Below are positions 1 through 12,067 of a DNA stretch of 64,000 nt, piece by piece. Source of the DNA: Escarpia spicata (lineage: Eukaryota > Annelida > Polychaeta > Sabellida > Siboglinidae); the NCBI GenBank assembly GCA_963995525.1, contig OZ023209.1:33538199-33602198 (forward strand). Reading direction: 5' to 3'. The stretch's first letter is position 1. Every line of letters starts with the position of its first letter. Position numbers and translations under genes: made by a program. The notes below the pieces were generated by a model, which was not told the DNA's origin, made no database searches, and saw only the letters and a list, made by a program, of their open reading frames with translations.

Positions 1-770
1 TTTTTTTCTAATTTTGCATAGATGTATCTTAGGGTGCTGCCACTATATACACAAGAAATCTGTATTTGATTGAATCATTCTAAGGGCACCTAAGGGGCCC
101 CCAAAGTGCAAAAGTTTGACATTATCTAGTGATGTGGTTTTGAGAAGGGCCCTTGAGACCACCCCCAACAGTAGGTGTTCTGTATTGTGCCACAAAGTCA
201 ACAGCTGTGACTAATCTCTACAGGCTAGTCCATTGAGACCTTGACTAATCTTTAATTGGTCACAGCACCCAGGCAGAGTAGACACACTTGACCCCTGTTA
301 GACTGAACAGTTGCCTAACACTTTTAAACTGTATCTTCAAAACTATTGATTTTCTATAATTGCAAGTTGTGTTTATTTTGATGTTCATTTAATTATTATA
401 AAATGGTGTGACTGTGGTGTCTATTGGTTAAAGATGTATTGTCTGTAGAAACCTGTAGGTGACAAACATAGAAAATTAATATTCTGTCACCTGTAGGTGA
501 CAAACATAGAATTCTATAGAGTGAAATATCCTACACTTTATTTATATCAAATGCATTCTACTGTTCTGTTTACGCTTGTCATGCCTTGTGTAGACATGGT
601 ACTGTGTAAATCAATTGTATCAATATAGACTACCGGGTAATAATTACAGATTCACAATATAGTTGACACCTGAAACAACCAAATGTCAACCATTAGAAGA
701 GTTGACATAGTTTCGCTATACACAAGCAAGAAATCTGTATTTGATTGAATCATTCTAGTAGAACATACAT
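1..770. repeat. Intergenic dispersed-repeat region
   Basis: No exon could be supported here. A motif beginning acaagaaatctgtatttg is present near 51-85 and again near 722-760, and recurs inside the PH gene near 7,807-7,841. The block around 200-350 is partly repeated near 1,405-1,520 (shared words: tgactaatct, aattggtcac, gacccctgtta). A short direct repeat containing acctgtaggtgacaaacata lies near 450-510. This looks like decayed non-coding mobile DNA of unknown class. Confidence 0.5.
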
Positions 771-984
771 TTTCTACATCATCATCACTAAGGTTGTTGT
801 AAATTTAACCAGCTGCCATGTCAAGTCCATTATAATTGTGACTAACAGTGTTCAACATTATTCAGTTAAATAGCAAATAACAAAGGATACAAGTTTTCTC
901 CTTGCCATACCTCTACATCACATGAGAAGAAGGCCCTGATTTAAACACGATTTAGCATTTTTGTACATGTTGTATACAACTTTC

Positions 985-1190
985 AACACAGTACCATTAA
1001 TACCGAATGAAATTATCTTAGACCACAGGGAGGACCGGTCTACTAAATCAAATGCTTTCTTATAATCAATGAAGGCACAATAAAGCCTCTTGCGTCAAGA
1101 TAAATACAATTCAACCCCTATTTGAACACTGCCAGTTCTTCACCTATTACATTCGCTTTGTTTAGGTATGTGGTCAGTCTGGTGTTCTGA
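985..1190 (-). mobile_element. LINE reverse-transcriptase fragment, antisense
   Basis: The reverse complement translates to CAFIDYKKAFDLVDRSSLW near 1,020-1,080. This is the RT motif, including the first catalytic Asp region (FIDYKKAFD), of non-LTR retrotransposons. Further along the minus strand's upstream side, LTTYLNKAN continues the RT core in broken frames. It resembles the element in TUBGCP5 intron 3 (28,937-30,300) but covers a later part of the RT. It is a dead 5'-truncated fragment. Confidence 0.7.
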
Positions 1191-1949
1191 ACAATCACTA
1201 AGGATTAATGAACACTTGTGCAGAATGTCACCCACTTGGCAGGTTTAATTGATCTATTCAGCAATGATGACACTGCTTAGGCCTCACTCTGGACACTGTC
1301 ACTCACAGTGTTGTGTATTGTCTTAGTTGGTGCATTGAGCTAATCTACTTGATTCAGTGGTGGCTCTGGTTGTGGAGCTAAGATTCTCTGTCTGCTATTG
1401 TTTGATGGAAACTGTGACTAATCTGTAATTGGTCACTGGCAGTAGCTTGTGTCAACAGACAGCATTAAGCCACTAGACCCCTGTTAAACTGGACAGTTGC
1501 CTGTTTTAAACTGTGTCAACAGTGAGTCTACCTTTTGCTCTCAGATAATCTGTCCTCTTAGTTTTACACATGAAGACATAATCTGGCATAACTTGATAAG
1601 TCTTTGTAGCAGCACATTTGTACTTCCAGTGTATCATTGCAACATAACATACATATTACATACTGTGTGCCACATTTGAATGTTGTGCATGTAATATTTC
1701 CATGCAATCCATTTGCGTATATAATGTAAAACTTCAACAGCCGTTTTCTTCATTTTCAATTTTTGATCCCTACCATGTTCAATGCTCCATAACTTTGCAA
1801 TTTTTGTAGCAGTCATATTTTTTGAAACTGTGTAAAGCACCCTACCAAACCTTTACAAGGATGTAAGAAAACAATGTTACAATTTTTCCAACTTATCACT
1901 CATTTGGTTAGCCGGGGTCACATATAGACGTATTAGTCCAAAGGACTTC

Positions 1950-2766
1950 AGGGTCACTTGGCCCATTTTTTCAATGTTGTCATGGACTGGGTCATGCGAC
2001 GAGTGAAAGAAGATGTACCAAGAGGGCTTTGCTGGACTCTCTTTTCTGTACTAGAGGATCTGGACTTTGACGATGACTTTGCTCTTCTGTCCCACACAAA
2101 CACATCCAGGAGAAGACAACATGCCTTAGGAGATTTGGCCGTCAGGTTGGTTTGTAAATTAGCCAGAAGAGAAGAGTCATGATCCTGAATGTTAACATGC
2201 CAGCCTCAGTGAAGATGGACATCAAGGACCTTTCCAGCACTTAAACATTCACTTACCTTGGAAGTGTCATTAGCCAAGATGGAGGAGCTGACTTAGACAT
2301 CTGCAACAGATTGAACAAGGCATGGAATGCCTTCATTAGCCTACTTGCAGTTTGGCGATCAGCACATTACAGCAGCATAAGGACAAAATTCAGAATTTTC
2401 CAGAATTGCGTGCTGTCAATATTGCTGTGTGGGGCGGAGTGCTGGAGAATGACAGAGCAGGACTTATCCAGACTGTCCACCTTCCACACGACCTGCCTCA
2501 GAAGCATTCTCAGTATCTTCTGGCCAAGAACCATATCTAACCAGGAGTTGCTTGGCCAATGGCAGCAAGAGGACATGCCCACCATCATTCAAAGAAGACG
2601 CTGGAGGTGGATTGGACATGTCCTTCTCATGGATGCAGACGCCATCACAAAAACAGCTGTCTGGACGCCAGAAGGGAAGCGGAAACGTGGACGCCCAAAG
2701 ACAACATGGAGGAAAACAGTGGAGGCAGAGCTGAGGGAAATGAACCATAAACGCCAGAGAGTATAA
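1950..2766 (+). mobile_element. Non-LTR retrotransposon 3' fragment (RT C-terminus)
   Basis: Two plus-strand open stretches are joined by a frame change. The first ends LDFDDDFALLSHT, a degenerate version of the RT active-site YADD box followed by ALLSHT. The second carries the C-terminal LINE signatures LLCGAECWRMT, RRRWRWIGHVLLMDAD and GKRKRGRPKTTWRKT. These motifs are typical of animal LINE ORF2 ends. Stops between 2,180 and 2,310 and the missing 5' half show that it is inactive. The exact clade was not resolved. Confidence 0.85.
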
Positions 2767-3334
2767 CGGGTAGTAATTAATTAATAATATTGACAAATAT
2801 TTGTGAGGTGACTAAGTAATAATAATAAGTTTGGCAGATCTGTGGGGAGAAGAGGGTTGAATTTATAGATTTCTTCAGAAAGATGTTTTTATGAAAAGTG
2901 GGCTCTATCTAAACAGAAAGGGGCAACCAGTTGTAATTGTAACAAATCTATGGCTCCTAGCTTGTGTAATTTCAATGCCTTGGTTCACTCAGCTATATAA
3001 ATAATAACAATTAAATTTAACACCAAATCGAGGGCTGGGTGTGAACATGTGTTTTATGTTCTGCAATCTTAGTTTCTGCAAAAAATGGCCTTAGCACCTA
3101 TCAAGTATGGAGGTCACTTTTTGCTTATTTTCTTATAATAATAATAATACATTTACTGCATAGTGCCCCTTCCAACTAATTGGTCAGGGAATCTGTACAG
3201 TGGTTATTACAAATAAATAACATAAAACCAAAATAACAAAATTATACATATTTAAAAAAATTAATGTGATGAAAAAATAAATTGTTACTACTAAATAAAA
3301 TCAACTATGTGCAGTGTTGTTTTTGCACTGACAG

Positions 3335-3995
3335 GCCCTGACAAAGTGACCCTGGGGGTAAGACAGGAGTCTCTGCCCTTTGACCGCACCCTCTGCTGCG
3401 GGTACATGATGAAGCAGGGAGGCAAGGGGGTGTTTAAAAACTGGAAGCGCCGCTGGTTTGACTTGAAGGCTGATCACTGCCTCTACTACTACAAGACACA
3501 ACAGGTATCTCATCCACGCTGAACCAGCTTATCACAGCAACAAAATGATTGGTAAATATCTGTAATTACCATGAAAACTGGGTTACAATTGGGATAATAA
3601 ATGGAATTACGTAACTCCAGGTGGAAACAAGGAGCAGAGGAAGTGAAGGCTATTTCATTACTTTCTTTCTGTGTTGCCCAGTTATGTGGCGTTTTTGCAT
3701 GTTTATGTTTTCGCAATATAGCTGAGGTGTGTGGTACGAGAATACACTCAAACAAGCGATTAACCCCAGTGTTTTGGTAAGAGGATGATAATGTGTGTAT
3801 GAAACGGTACGGCAGTGAAATATAGTAAATAAGTATTCATTGTAATACTGCTGTAAAGTATGAACACGCACACGTTTCTGTAGTGTAATGTTTTGTAACA
3901 TTATAACTTGATTAGATTATCAAGACCAGCTATGAAAGGTTCCCCATTTAGAATACAAGCAATGAAAATAGACCAGTCAGTGTACATTTACTGTT

Positions 3996-4087
<92 letters not shown>

Positions 4088-7000
4088 AGTGAGCCTGTCC
4101 TATGGAACTTCGATTTTAGACATCACATGATTATGGGAACACTTAATACTTTGGTTTTGTTCCTCCACTGACCTACGATTTTCTGGGGATATTGGCGCTA
4201 AAGAAATAATTTTATTATTATAATCTGTCACCTGCTGTCCCCCTTCCAGGACAAGGAGCCAGTGGGGGCCATCGTGTTGTCCGGCTGCACAGTATCCAGA
4301 GCCCCGGAGGTGAGCAGACAACACACCTTCAAGGTGTTCAAGTACGGACACCGGTCATACTACTTCCAGGCCGACTCCAGCGAGGACATGAACAGGTAAA
4401 GTGTGTGTACACATTGTCCCTGGTTGTCAGAATTATATTATAACTAGCTGAGTTATCTGGAATTGCCCGGAAAAAAGGTAGTCTCCTGCACTCAAACTGT
4501 TTTGAAATTGTCATCCCCACTGCCTGGATGAATTTTGACGGAGATGCTACTTTAACATTGTTCCTCCCAAGATTCCAGCCCTGGATGAATCTGAAAAATT
4601 CTAAATGTATGAACCACCCCAATGGGCCTGTTAGATCTCATACAATATGTCAGCGCCATAAACCTGATGGTCCACAGATTAACAGACAGACAGAGAATTG
4701 TATTGTTTTATAATATTGATAACTAGTATTATGTTATGACAATAACTAATAAAATGCTCATCCTTCATTTGGTGCTACATAAACACTGATGCAGAAGACA
4801 GTTTCCTGAAGTTTTTGCACCATATATATGTCAAAGATGATGTAATTTGAAGTGTTTTATAAAGCTGCACATGTTTTCTGTGTAAATTGTACCCAACTGG
4901 TCCGAGAATGTTGATATAATTCCAAGCAAACACAGGAAATATACGTGTGTAACATTGTTAACAATCTTCTAGCATTCATCTAATATCCACTATGAACCTT
5001 TAGCTGGTAAGAGTCATTAACTCAAGGTGGAATCTAGAAAATGTAGAATCATTTCTTTTCTTCTGAGGGGTTGTACATTAACCATTTCAGTACTACAGCC
5101 CTAACCAGCCGTGACCACTGAATACTGCATTCCCAGTGAATATGCAACACAATGGACTACCTCACTTCAAGTCAAGATTTGAGCAACAAATATGCATTTT
5201 ATGAATAGAAATGTTATTCTTTTTCAGAAGGTATGATTTATTCTTTTTCAGAAGGTATGATAATCAGTGAGTAAAATGAGCCATATTATTTTACATTCCG
5301 TCGTCATAGTAACCAGCAATCCAAGATGGCCACCAAGATTTCAACGTTTTTGTTGTCACCGTCACTTTCGTCTCGTACTCTGTCGCTAAGTTTGCCGACA
5401 TCGTCATTGTGTCGATCGTCAGCATCCGACAAAGATTCTTCGCTAAAACTATCGAATAATATGTCCAAAACATACAGTGGTAAATCGCTAGTTGAAGTAA
5501 TGCCGTCCATCATTGTGGCCATCGCAGATTTTGATAATCCATCATTAAAAACTATTATTGAGTGATAATCCACGATGACCACTGCTGAATAGGTAATTTA
5601 TTCGCCATGACAACCATACACAACAAGTGGCTTCTCGTAGTGGATAATTATGAATAAAAACAATATGAATAGCAGACATCGTCAATGCCGCCACACCAGC
5701 CTGTCGTACTGAAGCGTCACACGCGCAGCTGGTGTAGCGGCCTGTCGTACTGAAATGGTTAAACCATGAAAGCTTGGCACATGAGATGCAAAGCATCTAG
5801 GAGAAAAAACATACATGTGTACACACATTGATTATTGTTAGATAGTAATGATATTTTGTAAGTTTAATAAGATAATTCGTCTTTTTGTTCTATTCTCAGT
5901 AAATCAGTGTAGTGTGAGTCATTTGACCGATACCAGTACAGGTTGTTGTATCACATGGTTATTGTTGTAGATGGGCCGGTGTTCTGGCAAACATAGCTAC
6001 CACTACTGACAAGGTCAGTGCAAGGACATGGGAGACATGTTGGTATCACAGGGAATGTCTCTAGATTCAGTTGCAACACTGAGTGACTCATCCACTCAGT
6101 GTCTCATCCTCTCACTACATCATCCCCTCAGTGCCTCACCCACTCAGTGCCTCATCCTCTCAGTGTCTCATCCTCTCAGTGCCTCATCCTCTCACTACAT
6201 CATCCCCTCAGTGCCTCATCCACTCACTACAACATCCACTCAGTGTCTCATCCTCTCAATACATCATCCCCTCAGTGTCTCATCCTCTCACTACATCATC
6301 CCCTCAGTGTCTCATCCACTCAGTGTCTCATCCTCTCACTACATCATCCCCTCAGTGCCTCATCCACTCAGTGTCTCATCCTCTCACTACATCATCCCTT
6401 CAGTGCCTCATCTACTCAGTGTCTCATCCTCTCACTACATCATCCCCTCAGTGCCCCATCCCCTCTCTACATCATCCCCTCACTACTTCATCCCCTTCCT
6501 ACACCATATCCTCAGTGCCTCATCCCATCACTACATCATCCCCTTCCTACACCATACCCTCAGTGCTTTATCCTGTCACTACATCATGTCCTCAATGCTT
6601 AATCCCCTCACTACATCATCTCCTCACTACTTCATCCCCTCACTGCATCACCCCTTACTACATCATCGGACATCCCCTCAGTGCCTCATCCCCTAAGTGC
6701 CTCATCCCCTCACTACATCATCCCACCAGTGTCTCATCATTTCACTACACCATCCCCTCAGTGTCTCATCCTTTCACTGCATCACCCCTTCAGTGCCTCA
6801 TCCCCCACTACACCATCTCCTCAGTGCCTCATCTCTTCACTACATCATCCCCCCAATGCCTCATCCCCTCACTACATCATCCCTTCAGTGCTTCATCCCC
6901 TCACTACATCATCCTGTCAGTGCCTCATCTCTTCACTACATCATCCCCTCAATGCCTCATCCCTTCATTACATCATCTCCTCAATACTTCATTGCCTCAG

Positions 7001-10000
7001 TATATTATCCCTGTCAGTGCCTCATCCACTCACTACATAATCTCCTCACTACATCATCCCCTCAGTGCCTCATTTCCTCACTACATCAACCCCTCACCAT
7101 ATAATCCCCTTCCTACATCATCCCCTCACTACATTATCCCCTCACTTCATCATCTCCTCTGGGCCTCATCCCACACTACAACATCCCATTAATGCTTCAC
7201 CACCTCACTTCAGCATCTCCTCACTACATCATCTCTTCAGTACCCCATCATCTCAATACATCATCCCCGCAGTGCCTCATCCCCTCAGTGCCTCATCAGT
7301 AATTGCAGTATAGAGAGAGACACAAAATCTTTTGCATTTAACGCGACCTTCTCCATCCATTTCCCAGAATCATCCTCTCAAGCCAGTGATGGTAGTTGTT
7401 AGCAGGAAGTTCACTGAGTGATGACTGTTGTAGAAGCACACGTGGCTGGACGTGAGTACTCACAACGTTAGTCTGTCGGCCCTCTCCATCAAGGACCCCG
7501 AGTGTCACGGCTTCCTCACAAAGCTTGGAGGGAAGGTGAAGACATGGAAGCGGCGGTACTGTGTGCTTAAGGACGCCTGTCTCTTCTACTTCATTGACGT
7601 CAGCTCACACACTGCACAAGGTGGGTATCTTCTAATAGCAATGAATATTTTGTTATATCATATTGAATTTTGTTTTCATGTGAATAATGACTCTCAATTT
7701 TAAAATGGACTTTTCTCCATAACTAATTCTTGACGGGTGCCCTGTTTAAATTCTTGTAACTTTTCTCTGATTTTGCATAGATATTTCATGTGGTAGTGCC
7801 ACTATACACAAGAAATCTGTATTTGATTAAATCATTCTAACCCCCGCAGGGCCCCCAAACTCCAAAGAACTACAGGGCTTCTTGGCCCATTTTTTCTGTC
7901 TAGAAGTTATTTATGACATTTTGTTAGAAATCTGCCAGGAGTCGCAATGCATATACAGTTTGATGTATTATTAACATCAGTGGTGTCCTTACTGATACAT
8001 ATCTAGTTTGATGTATTATTAACATCAGTGGTGTCCTTACTGATACATATCTAGTTTGATGTATTATTAACATCAGTGGTGTCCTTACTGATACATATCT
8101 AGTTTGATGTATTGTTAACATCAGTGGTGTCCTTACTGATACATATCTAGTTTGATGTATTATTAACATCAGTGGTGTCCTTACTGATACATATCTAGTT
8201 TGATGTATTATTAACATCAGTGGTGTCCTTACTGATACATATCTAGTTTGATGTATTATTAACATCAGTGGTGTCCTTACTGATACATATCTAGTTTGAT
8301 GTATTATTAACATCAGTGGTGTCCTTACTGATACATATCTAGTTTTATGTATTATTAACATCAGTGGGGTCCTTACTGATACATATCTAGTTTGATGTAT
8401 TATTAACATTAGTGGTGTCCTTACTCATACATATCTAGTTTGATGTATTATTAACATCAGTGGTGTTCTTACTGATACATATCTAGTTTGATGTATTATT
8501 AACATCAGTGGTGTCCTTACTGATACATATCTAGTTTGATGTATTAACATTAGTGGGGTCCTTACTGATACTTATCTAGTTTGATGTATTATTAACATTA
8601 GTGGGGTCCTTACTGATACATATCTAGTTTGATGTATTATTAACATTAGTGGTGTCCTTACTGATACATATCTAGTTTGATGTATTATTAACATCAGTGG
8701 TGTCCTTACTGATACATATCTAGTTTGATGTATTATTAACATCAGTGGTGTCCTTACTGATACATATCTAGTTTGATGTATTATTAACATTAGTGGGGTC
8801 CTTACTGATACATATCTAGTTTGATGTATTATTAACATTAGTGGTGTCCTTACTGATACATATCTAGTTTGATGTATTATTAACATCAGTGGTGTCCTTA
8901 CTGATACATATCTAGTTTGATGTATTATTAACATCAGTGGTGTCCTTACTGATACATATCTAGTTTGATGTATTATTAACATCAGTGGTGTTCTTACTGA
9001 TACATATCTAGTTTGATGTATTATTACTATCAGTGGTGTCCTTACTGATACATATCTAGTTTGATGTATTATTAACATCAGTGGTGTCCTTACTGATACA
9101 TATATAGTTTGATGTATTATTAACATCAGTGGTGTCCTTACTCATACATATCTAGTTTGATGTATTATTAACATTAGTGGTGTCCTTACTGATACATATC
9201 TAGTTTGATGTATTATTAACATCAGTGGTGTCCTTACTGATACATATCTAGTTTGATGTATTATTAACATCAGTGAGGTCCTTACTGATACATATCTAGT
9301 TTGATGTATTATTAACATTAGTGGGGTCCTTACTGATACATATCTAGTTTGATGTATTATTAACATCAGTGGTGTCCTTACTCATACATATCTAGTTTGA
9401 TGTATTATTAACATTAGTGGGGTCCTTACTGATACATATCTAGTTTGATGTATTATTAACATTAGTGGGGTCCTTACTGATACATATCTAGTTTGATGTA
9501 TTATTAACATTAGTGGGGTCCTTACTGATACATATCTAGTTTGATGTATTATTAACATCAGTGGTGTCCTTACTGATACATATCTAGTTTGATGTATTAT
9601 TAACATCAGTGAGGTCCTTACTGATACATATCTAGTTTGATGTATTATTAACATTAGTGGGGTCCTTACTGATACATATCTAGTTTGATGTATTATTAAC
9701 ATCAGTGGTGTCCTTACTCATACATATCTAGTTTGATGTATTATTAACATTAGTGGGGTCCTTACTGATACATATCTAGTTTGATGTATTATTAACATTA
9801 GTGGGGTCCTTACTGATACATATCTAGTTTGATGTATTATTAACATTAGTGGGGTCCTTACTGATACATATCTAGTTTGATGTATTATTAACATCAGTGG
9901 TGTCCTTACTGATACATATCTAGTTTGATGTATTATTAACATCAGTGGTGTCCTTACTGATACATATCTAGTTTGATGTATTATTAACATCAGTGGTGTC

Positions 10001-12067
10001 CTTACTGATACATATCTAGTTTGATGTATTATTAACATTAGTGGGGTCCTTACTGATACATATCTAGTTTGATGTATTATTAACATTAGTGGGGTCCTTA
10101 CTGATACATATCTAGTTTGATGTATTATTAACATCAGTGGTGTCCTTACTGATACATATCTAGTTTGATGTATTATTAACATTAGTGGGGTCCTTACTGA
10201 TACATATCTAGTTTGATGTATTATTAACATTAGTGGGGTCCTTACTCATACATATCTAGTTTGATGTATTATTAACATTAGTGGGGTTCTTACTCATACA
10301 TATCTAGAAGCATATATTTTTTATAATTGAAGCTAAAAATTTTAATGTTTTTTGTCCATGGTAATTGCAGTGGGAAATTAATGGCTTAATAATATGCCGA
10401 CATAGAAGCGCAGTAGCACAGCGGTAAGACCTCCAGACTCTCGACTGAGAGAACGCAGGTTCAAATCCTGTGCGGCAGTGTCAAACCTTGAGCAAGTTCG
10501 TTTACTCTACATTGCTTCAGTTCACTCAGCTGTATGAATGAGTACCTGGCTATGGACAGTGATGTGTATTTGTGTACGAATAGTCTTCGCGCATTAATTA
10601 AGTCGAGATGGTGTTCGATTGAATAGATCTGCCAGGAAGTAAAGTGTAAAGCGCTTTGAGCAGTCCTGAGGACTGGATACTGTGCTATATAAGAACTTAC
10701 CTTTACCTTTACCTTTTACATCAAATTCAATGAGCCTGAGTTGTAGGCCTATTATTTGACAATTCCAGTTTATATCATAAACATGTGAAGTCTATTTTAC
10801 GTTTGTGATTGACTCCAGGTATTGTCCATCTGCATGGCTACTATGTACTCGAGACATCCCAACAAGGCAAGAAGTTCGGCTTCACCCTGCTAGCACCCGA
10901 GACAAACATGAGAACCTTCCACTTCTTTACAGAAAACCAAACTGACTACTCTAGGTAGGGTTTATTGTTAGTGATGAATGATCAGGTCTCATCAGTTCAC
11001 AACTAAACAAATTAAGCATAGGTCAATTTATATTAATATGTTTCACTCATTAGATGGCACCACTGTAACAATACAAGTTCTATCACGATATGTGGTGACA
11101 AGTACCCCCCACTTAATGCGAAACGCTTACCCTTAGTTGTCTAATTAACTTAAAACAGCATGTTTGATTAATGTTTCCAATTGTTCACAAATTGTTTCTT
11201 TGCAATTACCTGATGTATATTTTGTTAAATACTACTTTGAAACAACATTAATTATTGCAATACAAACAATAAGATATTTGTTACAAATTTAATGTTCTAG
11301 TGTTAAGTGTTGATGTAACCAGTGGCAGCAATTCAAATTGAGACACAGCTATTAATGTCCTTTAGATGAACTAAGCAAGAATTAAGATAACCTATATATG
11401 ATCATCTTGAATCTATACACGCTACAGCTCCTTTGTTCGCTTATATAGGCGTTGCAAAACATTTAGGGTACCATTGTGTAAATGTAACCCATCACAGCGA
11501 ACCAGGTATTAAATTACACAGGTTTATTTAGTACACACAACAAAAATAACATGTTATGTTCCATTAATTTTGTGATTTTGGCAGAAATGCATAAATTAAA
11601 ATCTCATCTAAGATTCTTTCAATGTCCAGCTTATTTTCCTCAACAAACAAATATGTCATATTTTGCATTTAAATAAATATACACCCATTTTCTTTGGTTC
11701 TTGTGGTTCCTGGGTACAGCCATCTCAGCAGATGTGGCTGACAAGATTTAGACATCCACACGTAAGCAAAAGGACACCAGGACTCTGTAGTCTGATAATT
11801 TAGGTGGACCTTTCAATATTTTTTCATCAAAGTGCTTTGAATCTAGTGTGACATTGTATAATGACGATGGTAGATTCAACAGTCAAGGTAGGCATTTGAT
11901 ATCACGGTCACAGTGTCAGACACTGCTAAAAAGCTATGCTAATTAGAGGATGTATGCTTACCAGAACGAATACGGTAATTATAGCTAGTTTGTGTGACGA
12001 TTGCAGGTGGGTGAATGCACTGAAGTCATCCATTGGCAAATGGGTGAAGAAAGAAGACACAGACTAA
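3335..12067 (+). CDS. Tandem PH-domain protein, C-terminal six exons
   Basis: Exons are 3335-3504, 4250-4395, 5971-6013, 7434-7620, 10819-10954 and 12007-12067 (TAA). All introns are GT-AG and phases agree (incoming phase 1, then 0, 2, 0, 1, 2), giving 246 residues. PH domain 1 runs from CCGYMMKQGG through NWKRRWFDL to the helix Trp in MNRWAGVL. PH domain 2 runs from HGFLTKLGG through TWKRRYCVLKD to SRWVNALKSS, and the protein stops 13 residues later. The basic beta1-beta2 strands suggest phosphoinositide binding at membranes; this is inferred from the fold. PH1 is closest in style to PLEKHA/TAPP-type domains, but I could not name the gene. Upstream exons were not found in 1-3,334, so the N-terminus and any further domains are probably outside the window. 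Confidence 0.9.
3999..4084. repeat. (GT)n microsatellite
   Basis: About 43 uninterrupted GT dinucleotides lie in the intron between the first two visible PH exons. The length and purity suggest it is polymorphic. The ORFs crossing it are artefacts. Confidence 0.97.
5082..5758 (-). mobile_element. piggyBac-type element with TTAA target sites
   Basis: This 677-bp element sits between TTAA at 5078-5081 and TTAA at 5759-5762. Terminal inverted repeats begin CCATTTCAGTAC at both ends, followed by (T/G)ACAG. The minus strand has a 92-codon ORF (5304-5582) rich in acidic residues and Ser (FDSFSEESLSDADD), like the acidic N-terminus of piggyBac transposases. No catalytic domain remains, so it is a non-autonomous deletion derivative. 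It lies in an intron of the PH gene. Subterminal copies of cctgtcgtactgaa occur near 5,699 and 5,741. Confidence 0.75.
6083..7305. repeat. 16-bp minisatellite array
   Basis: About 1.2 kb is built from 16-bp units alternating mainly between ctcactacatcatccc and ctcagtgcctcatccc, with many point variants. It lies in the PH-gene intron, 70 bp after the donor of the exon ending at 6013. Because 16 is not a multiple of three and few units make stops, all three plus frames stay open and give long His/Pro/Ser-rich ORFs. They are repeat artefacts. Confidence 0.95.
7735..7920. repeat. Dispersed repeat copy, same family as window start
   Basis: It shares several words with 1-130 (tttgcatagat, ctatacacaagaaatct, gggcccccaaa) and with 1,935-1,975 (cttggcccattttttc). 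It lies immediately left of the 48-bp minisatellite and is non-coding. Confidence 0.6.
7950..10308. repeat. 48-bp minisatellite, about 49 copies
   Basis: The unit contains tagtttgatgtattatta and ccttactgatacatatc. Two variant classes are interleaved: one reads acatcagtggtgtcc, the other acattagtggggtcc. One unit near 8,535-8,550 is 3 bp short. A rarer ctcatacat variant marks units near 8,425, 9,140, 9,380, 9,718, 10,247 and 10,295. The order of variants before 9,380 recurs before 9,718, so there is a higher-order repeat of several units. The unit is 16 codons long, so the minus strand stays open; this is an artefact. Confidence 0.97.
10404..10718 (+). mobile_element. tRNA-derived SINE, full-length-looking copy
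   Basis: The tRNA-like head has an A box (tagcacagcgg) and a B box (ggttcaaatcc). A conserved body follows (gaatgagtacctggcta, then gcgctttgagcagtcct), ending gctatataagaac and a ttaccttt-rich tail. The family recurs at 34,634, 36,494 and 56,082, with a 3' piece at 32,838 and antisense copies at 36,293 and 44,100. It lies in the last large intron of the PH gene. Confidence 0.85.
11484..11690 (+). mobile_element. MITE family 1 fragment
   Basis: It starts gtaacccatcacagcgaacc and aggtattaaattacaca, the TIR of the MITE that is intact at 58,550-58,959. Internal words ttttgtgattttggcaga and tttcaatgtcc are also shared. The right terminus was not found. Confidence 0.65.

Noticed and set aside
4440..4700. 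Possible coding or repeat segment after the second PH exon
   Set aside because: Open frames on both strands are short and unrecognised; the acagacagacagag end hints at a repeat tail, but no second copy was found in the window.
6028..7313. Long His/Ser/Pro-rich ORFs in all three plus frames
   Set aside because: Product of a 16-bp array; all frames carry the same residues in shifted order.
7924..10230. Series of minus-strand ORFs with a 16-residue repeat
   Set aside because: They come from the 48-bp minisatellite, whose unit is a multiple of three. There is no start, signal or splice evidence.
7950..10308. Possible CRISPR array or satellite with spacers
   Set aside because: Units are contiguous 48-bp copies without unique spacers, and the genome is eukaryotic.
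10404..10480. Functional tRNA gene
   Set aside because: A and B boxes exist, but the cloverleaf is poor and the same head is attached to a 300-bp body in several copies, so it is a SINE.
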